DNA of 64,000 nt from Plazaster borealis (GCA_021014325.1 CM037462.1:3628318-3692317), one strand, 5' to 3'. Numbered from the stretch's first letter, positions 1-12,356 are shown. The notes: generated from the sequence alone by a model not told the origin. Numbers and translations: made by a program.

Positions 1-298
1 GTGCTTAGCAACTTTGTAATTGGCCTGTTTCCACAAAAGCGAAATGGTTTCATTCTTCTACTTGCAGTTGAAGCAGCGTCTATCAATCGCACAAGATTTC
101 TGATAATGGAAACCCTTGTCGCCACAACAATTGCTCCATAGACCTTGCTGGATACAAAGAGCGCCTCTTCCCGAATGCCTGAAAGTCAATCCACGAAAAC
201 ATCTCCTCCTAAAGCAGCCCCCTATTTGTCCTTCCTGAACACTGAGAAAGTGAGAACCCAATTCCATTGGTCTGTCCTCTTTTATAAACTGTTCAGAA
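1..298 (-). other. NFI: Presumed NFI 3' UTR, leaving the window
   Basis: Sequence downstream of the putative stop codon on the minus strand. No AATAAA or ATTAAA is visible on this strand up to the window edge, so a 3' UTR would continue beyond it. A 69-codon open frame at 58-267 shows no recognisable domain and is not called as a gene. Confidence 0.4.
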
Positions 299-378
299 CT
301 ATTTAGTTTCTGTTGGCGTCACCGAGTTACCAGCTGTTTCCATTGGTTCCGCTGTCAAATTCACTGGAACAAATCTCT
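299..378 (-). CDS. NFI: NFI coding exon 11: terminal RFV exon with stop
   Basis: A candidate last exon of 80 bp, residues 638-663 plus TAG. Acceptor CTATGCAG sits after a pyrimidine-containing stretch, and the one-base carry-over from exon 10 makes GAG. The exon begins ERFVPVNLTAEPMETAG, comparable to the vertebrate NRFVSVGPRDPS segment near the NFI C-terminus. An internal GTAACT (exon would end at 331) could act as a donor, as in vertebrates where a tiny final exon follows, so the true end may lie outside the window. The exon is short and similarity is limited to RFV plus position; the overall phase match supports it. Confidence 0.55.
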
Positions 379-1719
379 CTGCATAGAAGGGAAAAAAAGG
401 GTGGAAAATGGAAAGTTTTAAGAAAAGCTTGGTCATCATAAGCAGGGACAAGTAATGAAGCTTTTATAATCTTTTTACTGGCATGGTACAAATCATCTTC
501 AATTTTTTATTTTTGACCAGTTATGACCGGATCAAACATATGCCGTACAACTTTTTTTTTTAAACATGAAACTTTCAAAAGTGTTGTGTCAACTTTGATA
601 AAACTATCCAAACAATTAATAAAGTATTCAATATTATTTGTGGCTTGTTACCAGAGCACAATAAGCCATTAGCGATGCGAGTTGGATTTGAATATTGTTT
701 GGTACTCTGACTTGCTTAGTCACAAGTGACCGCTTAAACATAAATTTGGCTGGTAACCTGTTTATGCAAAGCAAGATTTTGCTGTGCTAAGCAAAATTAA
801 AATTTGGCAAAGTTGTGCCTCAGCTACAAGCAGTATTTTCTGTATGCTTCACATATTTCTGTTTTTCAATACAAGCATTATGTGGTTGGGGCATATTTTT
901 TTTGTTAGGGGGGGATACAACTTACCATTACATGTATAATTTAACAAGGCCTCGTCGTTCGTTGCAGATGCAATTAAACCTAGCAAAAGAAAGCAACAAA
1001 ACAACGTGATTAGTGATTACATGAACACATAACATATATAATTCATGGTCATTAATTTTGTATTAGTTATTTACCAATCTATGACCCTACCTTGGAAAAG
1101 GGAAACTAAATGTAGAATTCCTTAACGAGAAGAATTAAACAAAATACAAAGTTTGACAGTATCAACTTGTTGCATAAAGTCAACTTGAGAAATTAAACAG
1201 GTGGGACAGTTACAACCTGTTGATGAGTGCCCTTTGTAATGTCAACCTTGCGGATGCCATATAAGGCGTGTACACACCCCCGTTCACGAAAACGACCCGA
1301 TTTAAAAAAACAAACTAAAAAACGTTGTGCTAAACACGAGACAGGGGCTTTGCAGCGTTTTTGACTTCCGTATCCGTGTGATCCCCCAACAGGAAGCAGA
1401 TGATCTAGTCCTGTTGCATTTGCGTGACTTCTCGGGGATTTGATGGACTCATTCAATCAGGGGAACCTAATCAACCTACAGGGTTCTCTAATTCTATCTG
1501 ACACAGCCAATTCCAGATAGCTTGCATTTCATGATCAATTAATTGTGGAAAATGCTTGCTGGCCGGATGCTGAGGATCTTGCACTGTTTCCATACCCAGA
1601 GCATCCCCTACACTTTATTAAAGCATACATTTACATGCACTGGCGAGGGTAGCAACTGCACAGACCACACAATGATTGAAGAAACATAGCGGGTACTTGT
1701 AAGACACTTTACCATAATT

Positions 1720-2010
1720 GCTTTGTCCTTCGAGTGGGACGCAAGGCCGTTGGTCCCGCGTGTTGTGTAACGCATGTAAAAGAACCCAGTACGCTTATCA
1801 TTAAGAGAGGGGGTTCGCCCCGGTGTTCCTGGTTTGATCGGCAGCATATTGCGCCACTGCACCTTGTAAACCATTACATGGTGCTATGTTCAGGAATAGG
1901 TCTCATACTTCAAAAACATAGCTCCGCATACCGTGCAGGAACAAAATACTGAGCGCTTTCGGGTGTGATAAAGCGCTATATTAGAACTCAGTATTATTAT
2001 TATTATTATT
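1720..2010 (+). mobile_element. SINE body with ATT-repeat tail
   Basis: Carries the shared SINE body (GTAAAAGAACCC ... GAGAGGGGGTTCGCCCCGGT ... CATTACATGGTGCTATG) and ends with GATAAAGCGCTATATTAGAA followed by TATTATTATTATT. The tRNA-derived head is missing or decayed. Confidence 0.75.
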
Positions 2011-3311
2011 ATCATTAGGAGAAGGGGTTTGCCCTGGCATTTCTGGCATGGTCTGGCACCCTGTATCCCTTCCAAGATGTTGTACTATAGTTGCTCCATC
2101 TCATTCTGTACAATCTCTACCTGACTTCATAACTCTGCGCTAGAAGTGTCATTTATTACTATTATTATTGGGGCTTGAATTTTACACTGGACCACAGGCC
2201 CGAGGGCAGTGATTTTACCTTTTGGCCAGTAAAACTCAGGACTGGACAAGCCCGCCTGTCTTTTTCAATTGAATAATATTATCTCTCAGATGTTCAAGTG
2301 TTGACTTTGATTCTGGTAAATATCTATCAATTCTGTCGAGTATCAAAGTACACTCACCTATAAGACTAAGATAAATCTTCCCTTAGTGCTGGGTCACATA
2401 AAACAGTTAACATGTTAAACTTTGTAGAAAGTTCTTTCTCATTTAGATTCTGGTCATAGTAAAATCAATTCTGGTCCAGTAAAAAATTTCAGCTACAAGC
2501 GCTGCGGGGTTTGTGGAGTTTTACCCCCAAATTTAAGCCCTGATAATTATCATCACATGAAATGAAACTAGAAGTGGATGACCACAGCCTGAGGCCATGT
2601 CCCAATAGACCTTTATCATGCTGCCACCATATTGGTCATGTTCCCTGTATATCCAATAACAATAACGAATGCTAATATTCATTGTACAGAAAGGAACCAG
2701 ACTGTTACTCCTTCCAGCCTCGGTTTGGTTACATTGATCAAGATGGCCGCACCATGATAAAGGTCTATTGGAGGCTATGGATACGGCCGGTTCCCCGCTT
2801 CAACGTGTGTTGAAGCATAGACAGCCCCTTAGAAATATCCTTAGCAACAGTCGCAGCCGTCGCTATAAATGCCAATTCAGACATGACCTATTGCAGACAC
2901 AAGACTCAACCATGTGACGTACAACTTTTTCAAAAAGCGGAAAGCCGCCTAACACATGGAGGAAATCAGCTGATCAGCTAAGAAGATGCGATGCCTGGAT
3001 AATATACAGGAAATAATTGGAAGAAACATACGAAGAGACAACCTTGTTCCCAGTGGTGTAGGATCTCGCCGAGCCATTTATTCTCCCAGAATGCCTTGCA
3101 TAACCCCTGTGTAAGTGTGACTTTGAAATATCCAAATATACTGGTGATTTTAATTAGTGCTTTGGTTGATATTGGACTTTGCTCAGCACCATACAACACC
3201 CGTCTTGCTGAAAACAAACCAAGTAGCAAATCTCTTAAATCTACTGCCTACACTAATCCTTGTCTTGAGCCGCTCCTGGGGTGTGGAACAACCTTAATAA
3301 TAAATATAATA

Positions 3312-3712
3312 GTGGCTTCTTATATAGCGCACATATCCGTCACTCAGTGACGCTCAAGGCGCTTTTAACGTTCATTATTTTCCTGCAAGGTATGGTGGAG
3401 CTAGGTTTTTGAAGTATGATACCAAGTCCTTTACATAGCACCATGTAATGGTTCACAAGGTGCTGTGGCGCAATATGCAGCCGATCAAACCAGGAACACC
3501 GGGGCGAACCCCTTCTCTTTTCGATAAGTGCACTGGGTTCTTTTACGTGCATTACACAACACACGGGACCTACGGCTTAACGTCCCATCCAAAGGACGAA
3601 GCATGTGGTTAAGTGTCTTGCTTAAGGACACAAGTGTCAAGACTGGGATTCGAACCCACACTCTGCTGATCAGAAACACCAGAGCTTGAGTTCGGTGTTC
3701 TTATCAGCACAC
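3312..3712 (-). mobile_element. tRNA-Leu-derived SINE, near full length
   Basis: On the minus strand the head (about 3640-3712) resembles a tRNA-Leu: CACCGAACTCAAGCTCTGGT, a long variable arm, then GTGTGGGTTCGAATCCCAG (B box). The body with GGGGTTCGCCCCGGTGTTCC follows, and the end is GTGCGCTATATAAGAAGCC. It differs from a real tRNA gene by its attached body. Confidence 0.78.
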
Positions 3713-3837
3713 AAATCTTTTTAGAGGGTTTATCAGGGGTTTTTTCATGGCACTAAAAAAAGAAGAAAAATTAAGAAATCAGCTGGATCCAGTTTCATGT
3801 CTCTGCTTACCGCTGAATTCTGCACTTATGGAGCTCT

Positions 3838-4853
3838 GTAAAGCAGGAGCCAATTTCATAAAGCTGTTTAACACTAACAGAAAATTCTGCTCAGCAAATT
3901 TCTTTGCTAAGCAAGAAATGAGTGGGGTATCATTTGCAATGGTAACTGAACGGTATTTTGGCTGGTAACCTATTTTTCCAAAGCAAGAGTTTTCTGTGCT
4001 TAGCAATATTTTGTGCTTACAAGCTTTATGAAATTGGGCCCTGGTACCAATTTCATAAAGATTCTAAGTAAGATTCTAAGTAAGAAATGACTGGGGTACC
4101 AGTCACCTGTTTGTAGCCAAACTTTATGGTAATTTGGCTGGTAACCTATTTTTCTTGAGGAAGAGTTTTCTGTGCTTAGCAATTTTTTTTGCGGTAAGCA
4201 GAGCCATGAAATTGGGCCCTGAACAGCTGAAAAGATGCATGCCTGTATAGTTGGGTTGCTAATATTTGTGGTTTAGCAGCTCTATGAAATTATGCCAAGG
4301 GTAACAAAGGCCATAACCTCAATTACTAGAAATGCCGACTTCCATTTCACCTACATTGGGGGGAAAGTTTGATGGTATAAAAAAAAGTTGACCCTGTGAC
4401 CCTGTCACGGAAATGCAATCTACACAACACGTACTACAAACAAACAGTTAAAGGCACCAGCCTAGAAAGTATGTGACCATTGCAGGCCTGAACCCAATTT
4501 CGTGGCACTGCTTACCACAGAATTCTGCGCTTTTGACACCCTGTAAAGTATGTGATTCTATGAGCTGTAAGCGCAGCATTACGCGGTAAGCAGTGCCATG
4601 AAATTTAGCCCCGAAACTTCACAGAAGCAACAGAGACAATTGCCTACAAGCTCCTGGGTGCATTTTCATAGAGCTACTTCTAGCACAAAAATAGCTAAGC
4701 ACAAAACAAGTGTGCCAATCAGAATAAGGTTAAACCCGCCAAAATACCACATCAAATGCAAACAGAACTGTCTTCGACTAGTTTCCTATCATTGCTAAGC
4801 GGAAAAAGTTTAAGCAAATTTGTCTGTTTAGGTAGCACTATGAAATTGGGCCC
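3838..4853. repeat. Cluster of GGGCCCAATTTCAT palindromic repeats
   Basis: Several 120-210-bp units, each starting near CCAATTTCATAAAGCTG and ending in its inverse, ATGAAATTGGGCCCTG (about 3838-4042, 4043-4219, 4490-4612, 4648-4853). Interiors are rich in GCTTAGC/GCTAAGC, so each unit can fold into a hairpin. Other copies: 8124-8355, 9045-9152, 42290-42490, 42525-42745, 42955-43006. Confidence 0.75.
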
Positions 4854-6336
4854 TGGCGTTGGCCTAAGATGCCCCTATGATGCCCTTTGTCAATACCATA
4901 ATGCCCCTGGTCACTAGCCTTGATGCCCCTGGTCATATGCCCTCATCACCATCTGCTTGAATAAACAGTACTACACCCCTACCACTTCTTAAAAGCATCA
5001 CCGCCTCAAAAAAGCTCATAAAGGTACTCTGAATAAGCCATCGATCTGCTGAGTGAACCTCCTCCCTTTATGATTTTCCCCCCACCATCACCCTACCCTC
5101 TCCATCAAGAAAAAAAAAAAAAAGCTTTTGCAATTTTCCACCTCACTTAGGTCACATGACATCCATACAGGAAATCCGGTTCAGTGTCAAACAAATTTGC
5201 CTGGCCCACCGCCAGCAACTAAACTCCCTAAATCCACGAGGGGAATTGGACATGTTATAAGGTCTCATTTTCTCTTAATGCCGTTCAAGGTGGTATCAAC
5301 TGCGAGGGTCTTGTTTATAAAGCTACTTGCTGAATCATGTGCAGCTACTCGGGCCCAGCTGCTGTTTTAATTCGTCAAGGAAAGGGGCAATGACGGCCAG
5401 GGTTAACCACAATAAAAAAGCGTGGCCTTGACGCTGAGTGGCCAAGAGCGTTTCTCAGAAACAGCCACATCGGGATTCAATAGTCTTTGCTTTTTAAAGG
5501 GATTGCATCAGTCAGGTTCCCAGTAGGCAGTCACTATAACGATTACTGATATGCCATCAACCGAAAAAGGTACCAGACTATTCTGCCCTTCCAGCCTCAA
5601 TTTGGTTACAGTAATTTGCATAAAATAATATGTAAAAAATATATAAAAAAACAAGATGCACATTTTAGATAGGTTACAATTGACCTGAATTAATCAACTT
5701 TCATCATTTTTTGGTTTTTCTTTAGGATTTCTAAAACGGATTTAATGATTGGAGTTGTACCAACTATCTATTTTATCTGCTTGGGGCATTAGGCTGACAC
5801 AAGGGCCCTCGTGGGGGGTCGTTTTAAACAATGGAACAATGCTTCCCCACAAGGTTTTCTTCAATCAAGTTGCACCCAAGGGAGGAATTCTTTGAAAAAA
5901 GGGAACAATTCATGATTAACAAGTTTTTAAAATTGGCAAGACCACACAAACCACACCCTTCAGTTTGTGTTGTTGTTGGGTGTTTATCTGTTTTTTGTTG
6001 TTATTATTATTTGATTTTGTTGCCCTTACACCGATGTGCATTAAGCACTGTATACTCAGTACTTTCCCTAGTCCTAATCTTTATCTTGGATGCAAAATTA
6101 ACGTCTATTAAGTTGTTGCTATTTTCTTTTTCTTTTTTTTGGGGGGGGGGGTTTGTTTGCAGGCATGATATTTGGTCTTTCGAACAAAGTAGGAAATTTG
6201 TTGAGCACCAGAGCTAACATACTTGTTCATAATGGTGTAGGGTTTAATTTTTTTAACTTTTCAGAATTTTTCCACAGGGCAAAAACAAATCGGATATCAG
6301 ACTAAAGTAGGAAGAATATCATGCCTGTGTTTATTT

Positions 6337-6457
6337 GGTTGTTGTTGTTGGTTTTAGTGTTGTTGTTGTTGTTGGTTTTGGGTTTTTTTTGGGGGGGGGG
6401 GGTTTGGGGTTTTTTTGGGTTTTTTTTTTTTTTTTTTTTGGGGGGGGGGGGTTTTGA
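6337..6457. repeat. Low-complexity GTT, poly-G and poly-T tract
   Basis: GTTGTTGTT followed by alternating T and G homopolymers, including runs of 12 or more G. Some 220 bp into NFI intron 10. Confidence 0.9.
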
Positions 6458-6679
6458 ATGGGTGTTTGGGCACATTACCCCTACTTAAGCAGCTTGAGTT
6501 GTGTGATCCCTAGGCAGCTGAGAAAGTTAAAGGAATGGTGGAAGTATGTTCGATACACAGAGATAAGAATATTGCATAACGCCTTGATCTAGCTCCTAGG
6601 ATATGTGCACTACATAAGAACCAAGTATTAACAATATTATTTACATCTATGGATACCGAGTTACCGCAAATCTTCTTAC

Positions 6680-6848
6680 CAGACAGCATGTTGTAGTCTG
6701 TATTCTCATCTAGTGAAATCAGAGGCGTCGTCCAGCGTGGGATGGGCGTCGATCGAGGCGTAGACCTGGGTGTGGCAACCGGGGAGGTAAGAAATCCAAT
6801 CGTTGTAGGACTGATATTGATTGGACTGATATTCGGGTAGGAAAGCAC
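6680..6848 (-). CDS. NFI: NFI coding exon 10: TPRSTPRSTPIPRW and LDENTDYNMLSG block
   Basis: A 169-bp exon, phase 0 to phase 1, residues 582-637. It carries ATPRSTPRSTPIPRWTTPL at about residues 606-624 and ISLDENTDYNMLS at the end. The repeats of TPRS and the acidic/aromatic tail look like a conserved protein segment rather than noise. I do not recall this block in human NFI proteins, so it may be an invertebrate C-terminal feature, but I cannot confirm that here. The acceptor is TTTATTTCAG and the donor is TCTG then GTAAGA. The longer frame to 6510 is read-through. Confidence 0.87.
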
Positions 6849-7603
6849 CTGAAATAAAAGGCAAAATATAAAATTGTTGGTAAAACAAATTTTGGTTTCC
6901 ACATGATACTGTTTACAAGTAACAGAATTACTTGTCTTTGACCACTATGGTCAGGTACTCCTTTTCTTCAGTTTATTGACAACACTGGGATAGGGTTATC
7001 ACACATAGGGTACCACTCTATGGGACTATGGCTACGGCTTTCTTATTGTATCTGTCACCAGCCAGTCAGCCATTGGCCATAGCCAAAAGAAGCCAAACTA
7101 TTCGGACAACACCGCTCTTAAACTCTCATAGGTCGTTATTAAAAATTGCTTCTACTTAGCAGCCTGTCATATCATGCTTACTTCAAGAAAAGTGCTTAAT
7201 GCAAAAGACATATTCAAGAGAGGATGCACGGTTAAATCAGCAAGCCGTATTACTTTGAAAAGCAAAAGGTAGCACTGTTAACAAAGCAAGATTATCATTA
7301 AGTAAGAATATAAAAAGTAAGGACAACCACAATTTGTATTATTCTGTTAGAGTGAAAAGATCATTCTGATTTGCATTTGTATCGAACGGTAAATTTGCAA
7401 GAATCAGAAACTTTGCAGGGTGGATAATTCCACACATTTACTAAATGATTTGGGGACACTATGGAATGTGTAAATCTGTTTGGATCAGAAACAAGTAAAC
7501 TATGGTCTTTCCACGGATTATTTTGTCCGCCCATTTCTCCATTCCCCTTTTCTGGAATTGGTTTTTTTTTTGGAGGGAAAAGAAAAATCACCCTGTGACA
7601 CAC
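6849..7603 (-). other. NFI intron 9 (755 bp)
   Basis: Donor GTGTGT, acceptor TTTATTTCAG. It holds a fragment of the TATGGCTACGGCT-type repeat near 7015-7085 and otherwise unremarkable AT-rich sequence. The open frame from exon 9 continues some 240 nt into it; this has no recognisable motif. Confidence 0.75.
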
Positions 7604-7770
7604 CTGTGGTTGATGGGCATGCATGAAGCCATTATCAGGCCGGCTGGCACCTAGGACAGTGAAGGGGCTCGTCATGATGCTCCTACACACTGGGGGCGTG
7701 GTCGGACAAGGGGAGCACAGGATCGTATTCGACGAGGAGGACGACGACAGCACTGATGATGGCGTTGAGA
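7604..7770 (-). CDS. NFI: NFI coding exon 9: Ser/Pro-rich segment
   Basis: A 167-bp exon, phase 1 to phase 0, residues 526-581. It reads VSTPSSVLSSSSSSNTILCS and then Pro/Cys/Thr-rich sequence ending HAHQPQ. The acceptor is CTTCCCCCAG and the donor is CAG then GTGTGT. Similarity to vertebrate NFI is only compositional (STPSTSP-like). The call rests on the phase chain: exon 8 leaves one base that completes GTC here, and exon 10 starts exactly in phase 0. The unspliced frame continues as an ORF to 7361, which I regard as intron read-through. Confidence 0.8.
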
Positions 7771-8355
7771 CTGGGGGAAGCATGGGAAACGAAGACGTGT
7801 TTCAAGAAGTTCAAGAACCAAGTGCATGAACTTCATTTATATATTTAAAAAAAATCATGAGTGTACAGAAACAAAATGGCTGAAATAAATGATTGCGCAT
7901 CCCTTGCCGCTACCACATTTTTAATTGAAATATTCTCAGTTTAGTTTTATTGTATATATCTACATTTATATATAGGATTAAAACAATCGAACAGTTCCAA
8001 GAATCAAAGGTATACTTTGCCTTTAAGATCAGTCTATAGCTCTTTGTGAAATCAAACCCGTCATTCAGAATGACTTTTGGGCTCTTGTATCACACTTTCT
8101 TCTTAACATGTGGGTCAATAGACCAGGGCACAATTTCATAGCTCTGCTTACCGTAAGCAAAGAATCGGCGCTTATGGAAGCAGGGAATTCCGCGCTTACG
8201 TCAAGCGTATTTCACGGGCTAGCAGGAACTTTCACGTTACTAAGGCATTCTTTGATTACACAGCTAGCACAGAAATTCGGCGCTTGCACAGTAAGCGGAG
8301 AATGGTGATTGTAAGCGCAGAATTCAGCGGTAAGCAGAGCCATGAAATTGGGCCC

Positions 8356-8540
8356 TGATACTCTACAGAGGCAATGGAGGCAATTGCCTCCGTGCGCCCT
8401 GGTCACTGCCTTGGTGCCCCTTTGAAATGTTCCAGTAGACACTTACAAGTCCCTCATCAAGATGCCCTTTATTACTTAGGAAAAAAGCCTTGCCCTTCAA
8501 ACAACAAAGAATCAGACCTGCCTTCACATGGTGCAGGCGT
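8356..8540 (+). repeat. Dispersed GAGGCAATTGCCTCC repeat
   Basis: Contains AGGCAATGGAGGCAATTGCC and TTGGTGCCCCTTTGAAATGT. Related copies at about 8930-9050, 13490-13600, 18580-18690, 19255-19390, 28800-28945, 33700-33865 and 40960-41110. The 21-bp minisatellite at 36.2-36.6 kb starts inside another copy. Confidence 0.65.
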
Positions 8541-9179
8541 CTTCTCTTTCCCTCGTTCAATTTGATGTATAAACCAGGAGTCTGTAACTACAAAACTCTG
8601 ATTGCTTATTTCGATTGCAGCAATCAAAATAACCATTTACACTTAATATGAGCGTGCACAAAACGCCTTTACAAAACACAATCTTGATTTGATGAAGTTT
8701 TCACAAGGTGGGTTGTATTTTGTGTTTATTTTAAAACTGGAGGATGGAAATGAGTTTACTCTTTCCAAAACCAACTAAATAATACCTTAAATCTAGAAAC
8801 ATTGTATGTTGATCCTCTTTGTACTACCTCAGCCTGTGCGAGACATCAGTACCCATGTTTTTTAGGCACTGCTTTCTGGGCAGCGTTTCTCTTAGCCTGC
8901 TACTTCATTCTTGTAAGGGCAAGGAAGTTTTTCAACAGGACAGGGCACCTCAAGAATGAAATTTGTCTTGGGACATTTCAAGGGGCACTAAGGTAATGGC
9001 CAGGGGGCATTGAGGCAATTGCATCCTTTGCTTCCATGAAGTACCAGGCCTGCTGCTTCCCACAGAATTATGTGCTTACGGCGCCCCCTAAAGCACACAA
9101 ATTTTCTGTAAGCACAGAAATACACGATAAGCGCGCCATGAAATTGGGCGCTGGTGCAAACAATTAATTTACGAGTAAA

Positions 9180-9362
9180 GACCGGTTCATACTTCCTGCG
9201 AATGCTTCCTGCGAAGCGAATTTGACGTCACAGCTCTGTTTCTCGCTGCGACTGTTTTGCAAGCATTGAGCACAGCTCTACTCTTCCGAATTGTTCGTTG
9301 CGAATTTGGGACGTCAAAATTTGCATCACATTGGCATTCGCAGGAAGTATGAACCAGGCCTA
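9180..9362. mobile_element. Short inverted-repeat element (GGTTCATACTTCCTGCGAATG ends)
   Basis: Left end CGGTTCATACTTCCTGCGAA, right end TTCGCAGGAAGTATGAACC. Other copies or parts lie at about 25780-25893 and 39640-39762, with the same GTATGAA / GCGAATGC signature. Non-coding. Confidence 0.7.
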
Positions 9363-10505
9363 AGAGTCTGCAAAAGTTAAGTGCAATTTAACTTGGGAAT
9401 TAAACACCTCATAAAATGTTGTCAAACTTAGAATTTGTGATGAGCACATACATGTATGCTTATGGTTGTCAACAGTGAAATGGAATGTCAAAATAAAGCC
9501 AGCAGAACTTTGATGATTAATAGGCCATGCGCATGACACCATTCTCTTCATGTACCTTTTAAAGAGGGGCTCCAAGGTCAAATCAAGTTTTGTGATGCAC
9601 TCATTTTCCCAATAGATAGAGTCCTCATGAAAGTGGGGGGAAAAGTTAAAAGTCTCTAACCTCATGTTAAATGGTGTAAAATATCATTTTAGTTTATACT
9701 CCTTTAGAGCAAAGTTTGAAACATGACGTCATCGAACACCAAAAGCAAAAGGGCCTGTACATTTCAAAGAGGAATATCTGCGCCACAGTCATAAGCTCAA
9801 ATTCAATGCCGTTTTGATTGAATATCATCAGGAAGGAACTAAAAATTCCCTGTACAAAAATGTATAGAACATTTATTTGAAATGTGACGCCATCAAACCT
9901 TTTTGAGATTTTGACAAAATTGCACTCGAAGGGTATCAAACACAGTAGCATTTGACACCATTTCAATGTGAAGTTAGAGACTTACAATTTTTCCCCTTTT
10001 TTTATAAGGACTCTTTCTATTGGAAAATGAGTGGATCACAAAACTGAACTTGACCTTTGAGCCCCTGTTTAAAGTCCACAACAATTCATAGTACATGCAC
10101 AAGTTTGATCAACTTTCAGCCAAAGTACGTTCATTAATAAAAGACCTTGAGAGTATCCACTTCGGGGCGGCAGACAGGGCAGAAAAAGTGCTTCCCCCCC
10201 TACATGTGACAGTATGCCAACCAAAAGATTGAGGCTTTGCATTGATAAGTGACAACATTTCACACAATACAGGAAGTACGAGTGGAATGAAAACCATTTG
10301 TCATCTTTGACAATTTGTTCATTAAAGCAGGCAATTATGTAAAAAAATCAACATTCACAACAAGTTTTTTGTTTTGTTAGTGGATATGAACAGCCAATCT
10401 CTATACAAACACTGGCTTAAATAACTATAATTATGAATTGCGCATATCAAAAAATTGTGATTCGTCAGCAATTAGAAGATGATACTTATTCTATAGTCAT
10501 TGTGA

Positions 10506-10590
10506 AACCAGCGGTTAGCTTGGCCGGATTCGAACCCACAACCTTGTGATTGCAAGTCCTGTGGTCTAACCACTTCACCACGGTGACAGA
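10506..10590 (-). mobile_element. tRNA-Ala-like SINE head
   Basis: The minus strand has GTGGTGAAGTGGTTAGACCA (A-box region), anticodon loop CTTGCAA (TGC, Ala) and GGTTGTGGGTTCGAATCC (B box). The anticodon stem is mispaired. A sister copy lies at 22262-22330. Confidence 0.6.
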
Positions 10591-11091
10591 AGTTCATGGT
10601 GACTTGTTCAGAAGGGCAAGTAACACGCCCTTTAAAAAGTGAAATATTCAATATATGGAATTGAATACGACCCTTGAAGTAAACAAATTTTTAAAAATTA
10701 AAAACGCCAAATGGTTCTTGTACTTTACCAGCAGATTGGATTAGAAATTAGTGCGCTGAATCACCCATAAATGCAATTTGTTAATTACCCAAAACTAGAA
10801 ACTGCCTTGGACACAAAAAATTGCACTGTTTTTCAGTTTTCTTTGGGGAAACAAAACCAAGACAAAAAAGGAGGAAATTAGCTGATCTGATTAGAAGTTG
10901 CATGCATTTTGTCACGGCCAAAAAATAAAATAAAAAATTGCTATATATGTGATAATGACATGAATATTTGCTTGTGCAGCCTACCATGCAAGTCAGAATG
11001 CCCATGCAAATGTTAAACATGCAGCTCTTAAAAGATGTACGTATCAAGACTATCAATAAAAATAAACAAATCCGTTTTCAAAGGTCTAGAT

Positions 11092-11361
11092 AATAAGCCA
11101 TTTGCGAGTTAGATTTGAATGTCTGGTAATGACTTGCTTAGTCACCATGGCCTGCTTAAATTTGAATTCCTCAGACTATAGAGACAGTTATGTCAAATGG
11201 TGCGGGGGAAAGCTTTTGTATAGCATCCTCCAGATGAGCAAACCCTGATACCATTGTGCTATACACGTTCGTTCAGAATTGTATATGGGTGTTCAGAGTC
11301 TCTTACAAAACTACGCAAAAGCTTGCCCCGAATCATTCGACATAGCAACTGTCTCTATAGT
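11092..11361. mobile_element. Palindromic element, partial copy of the 60.1-kb element
   Basis: Begins AATAAGCCATTTGCGAGTTA and contains the inner inverted repeat 11175-11361 (ACTATAGAGACAGT ... CTGTCTCTATAGT). The outer right end is missing. Confidence 0.6.
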
Positions 11362-11454
11362 AAACATTTCTGGTAATGAAAGCATGGATGCAAAGTGAAC
11401 TTAATCACTGTAGCTCGCAAGCCTGAGGAAACCTGTAAACAAGGGTGCTTGCAT

Positions 11455-11712
11455 GTGAACCAGAAACACCAGGGTTAATCCCTACTCTTCCACGATAAGT
11501 GATCTGGGTTCTTTTATGTGCACTACCAATCCTACATGTAGTACATGGGACCTACGGCTTAATGGCTCATCCGAAGGACAAAGCAATTATGGTAAAGCAT
11601 CTTGCTCAAGGATACAAGTGTCATGGCCGAGACTCGAACCCACACTCTGCTGATCAGAAACACCAGAGCTCGAGTCCGGTGCTCTTAACTGCTCGGAAAC
11701 AACACGCCACGC
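11455..11712 (-). mobile_element. tRNA-Leu SINE, 5' part
   Basis: Head (about 11622-11700, with GTGTGGGTTCGAGTCTCGGC) and part of the body; the 3' tail is absent. Same family as 3312-3712. Confidence 0.7.
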
Positions 11713-12303
11713 CATGTTAGTGTCACAGGATGCCCCTCCATTTACAATGTAACTACAAAATGCAATGCAGCAACTAAATTGAACTTCAGAAAAATATGGT
11801 AAATCATGCATTTTTCTATTTTCCTTCTGGTTAAATCCTGGCATGCAGTTTTGTCAGGTTGGTTTTTTTGAGAGGGCGCTTTCATTAGGAAATCTTAAAG
11901 TCTATGGGAAACTTTTGAATCAAGGGGGAGCCAAGACAAAGGAAACTGGGGCTATGGCCTCCAAGTAATTCCAAGCCAATAAATGAACAACTTCCACTTG
12001 TCACTAATTTCTCATCAAGCAAGCCCCAAGTTATGTTTCAAATGCTAATAAATGAAACAAATACTTTAATCTTTTCAGGACAGTCCCTTTAAAATTATCT
12101 TTGTACGCAAAATTGAGAAAATATTGTAAACAAAACCTTTTAAAGAAATAATTATCAATACCAGGCAAAAACAAATTACCAAAATAAACACATCTATTTT
12201 AACAGTACGAGTTGTGTAACACTTGGCAAAAAATTCAGATGTTTTATATTTGATATATTATTGGTTCACGTCAATAGTACAGAGCACACAATGATGCTTT
12301 CCG

Positions 12304-12356
12304 AGGGAGGGAGGGAGGAAGGGGGGAGGTGAGGGGGTACAAGGGGTGAGGAGGGA
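12304..12356 (+). repeat. G/A-rich tract with G-quadruplex potential
   Basis: GGGAGGGAGGGAGGAAGGGG followed by more GGG runs. It is purine-rich on the plus strand in NFI intron 8. Confidence 0.6.

Larger units (their letters stand above)
379..6679 (-). other. NFI intron 10 (6.3 kb), repeat-filled
   Basis: Donor GTAAGA, acceptor GCAG. Contents by position: part of an inverted-repeat element near 650-760; MITE fragment 1040-1105; SINE with ATT tail 1720-2010; dispersed repeat 2165-2540 (second copy 12437-12850); inverted-repeat element 2590-2790 starting and ending in CAATAGACCTTTATCATG; tRNA-Leu SINE 3312-3712; several GGGCCCAATTTCAT palindromic repeats 3838-4853; low-complexity G/T sequence 6337-6457. 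No exon-like frame was recognised. Confidence 0.7.

Noticed and set aside
58..267. 69-codon minus frame after the NFI stop, Cys-rich
   Set aside because: No match to NFI C-termini, and it starts 30 bp beyond the stop codon; treated as 3' UTR.
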